Below are positions 7,755 to 9,559 of a stretch of 9,559 nt of DNA, in pieces; the first letter of the stretch is position 1, and the number at the start of each line of letters is the position of its first letter. Below the pieces are notes generated by a model. It made no database searches and was not told the origin of the DNA. It worked only from the letters and a program-made list of their open reading frames with translations. Location of the stretch: NCBI GenBank assembly GCA_002691725.1, contig NZIT01000049.1, positions 3,856-13,414 of the forward strand. Reading direction: 5' to 3'. Made by a program: the position numbers and the translations under genes. The stretch is from SAR116 cluster bacterium (GTDB lineage Bacteria > Pseudomonadota > Alphaproteobacteria > Puniceispirillales > UBA1172).

Positions 7755-9431
7755 GTGAGCTACAAATCTGATATCGAAATCGCCCGCGAAGCTAAAAAGA
7801 AACCAATCCAGGAGATTGGTGAGAAGCTTGGCATCCCTTATGAACATCTGTTGCCTTTTGGTCATGATAAGGCAAAGGTATCTGAACCCTTCATCAAAAG
7901 CCTTGATGGCCACGAAAATGGCAAGCTGATTCTGGTGACGGCTATTAACCCCACCCCAGCAGGTGAGGGCAAAACCACAACCACGGTTGGGCTTGGTGAT
8001 GGGCTTAATCGGATCGGCAAGAAAGCCGCTATTTGCATTCGTGAAGCCTCGCTGGGGCCGTGCTTTGGGATGAAAGGCGGCGCCGCAGGGGGAGGCTATT
8101 CTCAAGTTGTGCCAATGGAAGAAATGAACCTGCATTTTACAGGTGATTTTCATGCCATTACATCCGCGCATAACTTGCTGGCGGCATTGATTGATAACCA
8201 TATTTATTGGGGCAATGAGCAGGGTATTGATGTTCGCCGTGTCGCCTTCCGGCGTGTCCTTGATATGAATGATCGTGCTTTGCGCCAGATCACATGCAGC
8301 CTTGGCGGTGTTGCCAACGGCTTCCCCCGTGAAGCTGGCTTTGATATCACCGTTGCATCAGAGGTCATGGCTATTCTCTGCCTGGCTAATGATCTGGCTG
8401 ATCTTGAACGCCGTCTGGGAGATATTATTGTTGCCTATCGCCGTGATCGTAGCCCTGTTTTCTGCCGTGATATTAAGGCCGATGGCGCGATGACGGTTCT
8501 ATTGCAGCAAGCGATGCAGCCTAATCTGGTGCAGACATTGGAAAATAATCCGGCTTTTGTACATGGTGGCCCTTTCGCCAATATTGCCCATGGCTGTAAT
8601 TCTGTTATTGCAACTAAAACAGCCCTGAAACTCGCTGATTATGTCGTGACTGAGGCTGGATTTGGTGCTGACCTTGGGGCGGAAAAGTTCCTTGATATTA
8701 AATGTCGGCAAGCTGGGTTGACGCCAGATGCAACCGTTATCGTGGCGACTGTTCGCGCTATGAAAATGAATGGCGGCGTTGCTAAGGCTGATCTGGGTGA
8801 AGAAAATGTTGAGGCGGTCAAGGCCGGATGTCCTAACCTTGGTCGGCATATGGAAAACATTGCTAAGTTTGGTGTTCCTGCGGTTGTTGCTATTAACCAT
8901 TTTTACAGTGATACCGATGCTGAGATCGCCGCCCTGCAAGACTTTGTTCAAAGTCAGGGTGGTCAGGCTATTGTTTGTCGGCACTGGGCTGATGGTAGCG
9001 CCGGGTCAGAAGAATTGGCAAATAGCGTTGTCAAAATGATTGAGACGACACCAACACAATATAAGCCGCTTTATCCGATTGAAATGAGCTTGTTTGAAAA
9101 AATCGAAACGATTGCCAAGGAAATCTATCGTGCCGATGAGGTTGTTGCTGATCAGAAGCTGCTTGATCAGCTCAAATCCTGGGAAGAGCAAGGCTACGGC
9201 AAATTACCGGTATGTATGGCAAAAACTCAGTACAGCTTTACAACAGACCCTAACAAGCGTGGGGCGCCGACAGGCCATAGCCTGCCTATTCGTGAGGTTA
9301 GGTTATCCGCAGGCGCGGGCTTTGTTGTGGTCGTCTGTGGTGAGATTATGACAATGCCTGGTCTGCCTAGAGTGCCGGCAGCAGAAAGTATCCATATTAA
9401 TAATGATGGTCTGATTGAGGGGCTATTCTAA
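7755..9431 (+). CDS. fhs: Formate-tetrahydrofolate ligase
   Basis: Joins formate to tetrahydrofolate with ATP to give 10-formyl-THF; the reaction is reversible and can also yield ATP. The 558-residue product is the standard length (about 555-560) of this homotetrameric cytoplasmic enzyme. Visible features are the P-loop [16 protein letters not shown] (about residues 65-80), [26 protein letters not shown], the folate/active-site region [62 protein letters not shown] and GLPRVPAAE near the C-terminus. The start is a GTG with AGGAAA about 6 bases upstream. It follows the formyltransferase by 21 bases in the same operon. In this setting it can capture formate released by Frc into the one-carbon pool, or recover ATP if 10-formyl-THF is supplied by another route. 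Confidence 0.97.
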   Translation: MSYKSDIEIAREAKKKPIQEIGEKLGIPYEHLLPFGHDKAKVSEPFIKSLDGHENGKLILVTAINPTPAGEGKTTTTVGLGDGLNRIGKKAAICIREASLGPCFGMKGGAAGGGYSQVVPMEEMNLHFTGDFHAITSAHNLLAALIDNHIYWGNEQGIDVRRVAFRRVLDMNDRALRQITCSLGGVANGFPREAGFDITVASEVMAILCLANDLADLERRLGDIIVAYRRDRSPVFCRDIKADGAMTVLLQQAMQPNLVQTLENNPAFVHGGPFANIAHGCNSVIATKTALKLADYVVTEAGFGADLGAEKFLDIKCRQAGLTPDATVIVATVRAMKMNGGVAKADLGEENVEAVKAGCPNLGRHMENIAKFGVPAVVAINHFYSDTDAEIAALQDFVQSQGGQAIVCRHWADGSAGSEELANSVVKMIETTPTQYKPLYPIEMSLFEKIETIAKEIYRADEVVADQKLLDQLKSWEEQGYGKLPVCMAKTQYSFTTDPNKRGAPTGHSLPIREVRLSAGAGFVVVVCGEIMTMPGLPRVPAAESIHINNDGLIEGLF

Positions 9432-9467
9432 ACCATAGAAAACCATACAGAACATGGGGAGGCGGCA

Positions 9468-9559
9468 ATGATAAATAGGGTAGTTGTTCCTGTTAGAGAT
9501 GATGGCAACGCAGAACGTGTTTTGCGTCACGCGATATCTCTAGCCAATAACGTCAATGC
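9468..9559 (+). CDS. Probable universal stress protein (UspA family), 5' end only
   Basis: An ATG at 9468, 5-6 bases after the strong site GGGGAGG (9457-9463), opens a frame that runs off the window. The 31 visible codons start MINRVVVPVRDDGNAERVLRHAISLA, which fits the first beta strand (I/V-LVPVDGS) and first helix (AL-HAI-LA) of UspA-type proteins. The usual Asp of VPVDGS is replaced by Arg-Asp-Asp here. The gap from fhs is 36 bases with no terminator, so it is probably cotranscribed. UspA-type proteins bind nucleotides or act in stress signalling; its job here is unknown. The family call rests on a short segment. Confidence 0.6.
   Translation, partial: MINRVVVPVRDDGNAERVLRHAISLANNVN

Noticed and set aside
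9431..9450. Imperfect 10-bp direct repeat (AACCATAGAA / AACCATACAG) after fhs
   Set aside because: Just two short units; nothing suggests a function.

Overview
The window looks like chromosomal DNA of an alphaproteobacterium. The evidence is moderate GC (about half by eye), SucC/SucD of the proteobacterial TCA type, GTG starts next to clear Shine-Dalgarno sites, and tight operon spacing. A marine, SAR116-like lineage is possible, but that is inference from general character. No rRNA, tRNA, insertion sequence, CRISPR array or phage gene was found.

Layout. Bases 1-207 hold the 3' end of an unrecognised plus-strand gene. It converges on sucD, and a strong, probably bidirectional intrinsic terminator lies between them (257-286). 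The minus-strand pair sucC-sucD (2446 down to 337) encodes both subunits of succinyl-CoA ligase. A divergent intergenic region of about 310 bases follows, with candidate promoters for both directions and an operator-like tandem dyad. Then a plus-strand operon runs to the end of the window: a GntR/FCD regulator fused in frame to oxalyl-CoA decarboxylase (oxc), formyl-CoA:oxalate CoA-transferase (frc), a stand-alone formyltransferase/hydrolase resembling the N-terminal domain of 10-formyltetrahydrofolate dehydrogenase, formate-tetrahydrofolate ligase (fhs), and the first 31 codons of a probable universal stress protein.

How the genes work together. Frc moves CoA from formyl-CoA to oxalate, and Oxc decarboxylates oxalyl-CoA to formyl-CoA and CO2. 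The next two genes both handle the one-carbon formyl unit: Fhs interconverts formate and 10-formyl-THF with ATP, and the formyltransferase has the His/Asp pair of the 10-formyl-THF hydrolase family. The operon therefore appears to link oxalate breakdown to the folate one-carbon pool, with no formate dehydrogenase in view.

The main surprises are two. First, the oxc reading frame is continuous with a complete DNA-binding transcription factor, joined by an acidic, repeat-containing linker, while a near-perfect Shine-Dalgarno site and ATG persist at the normal Oxc start, so both a fusion and a free enzyme may be made. Second, the formyltransferase in an oxalate operon may be an undescribed formyl-CoA/10-formyl-THF enzyme.
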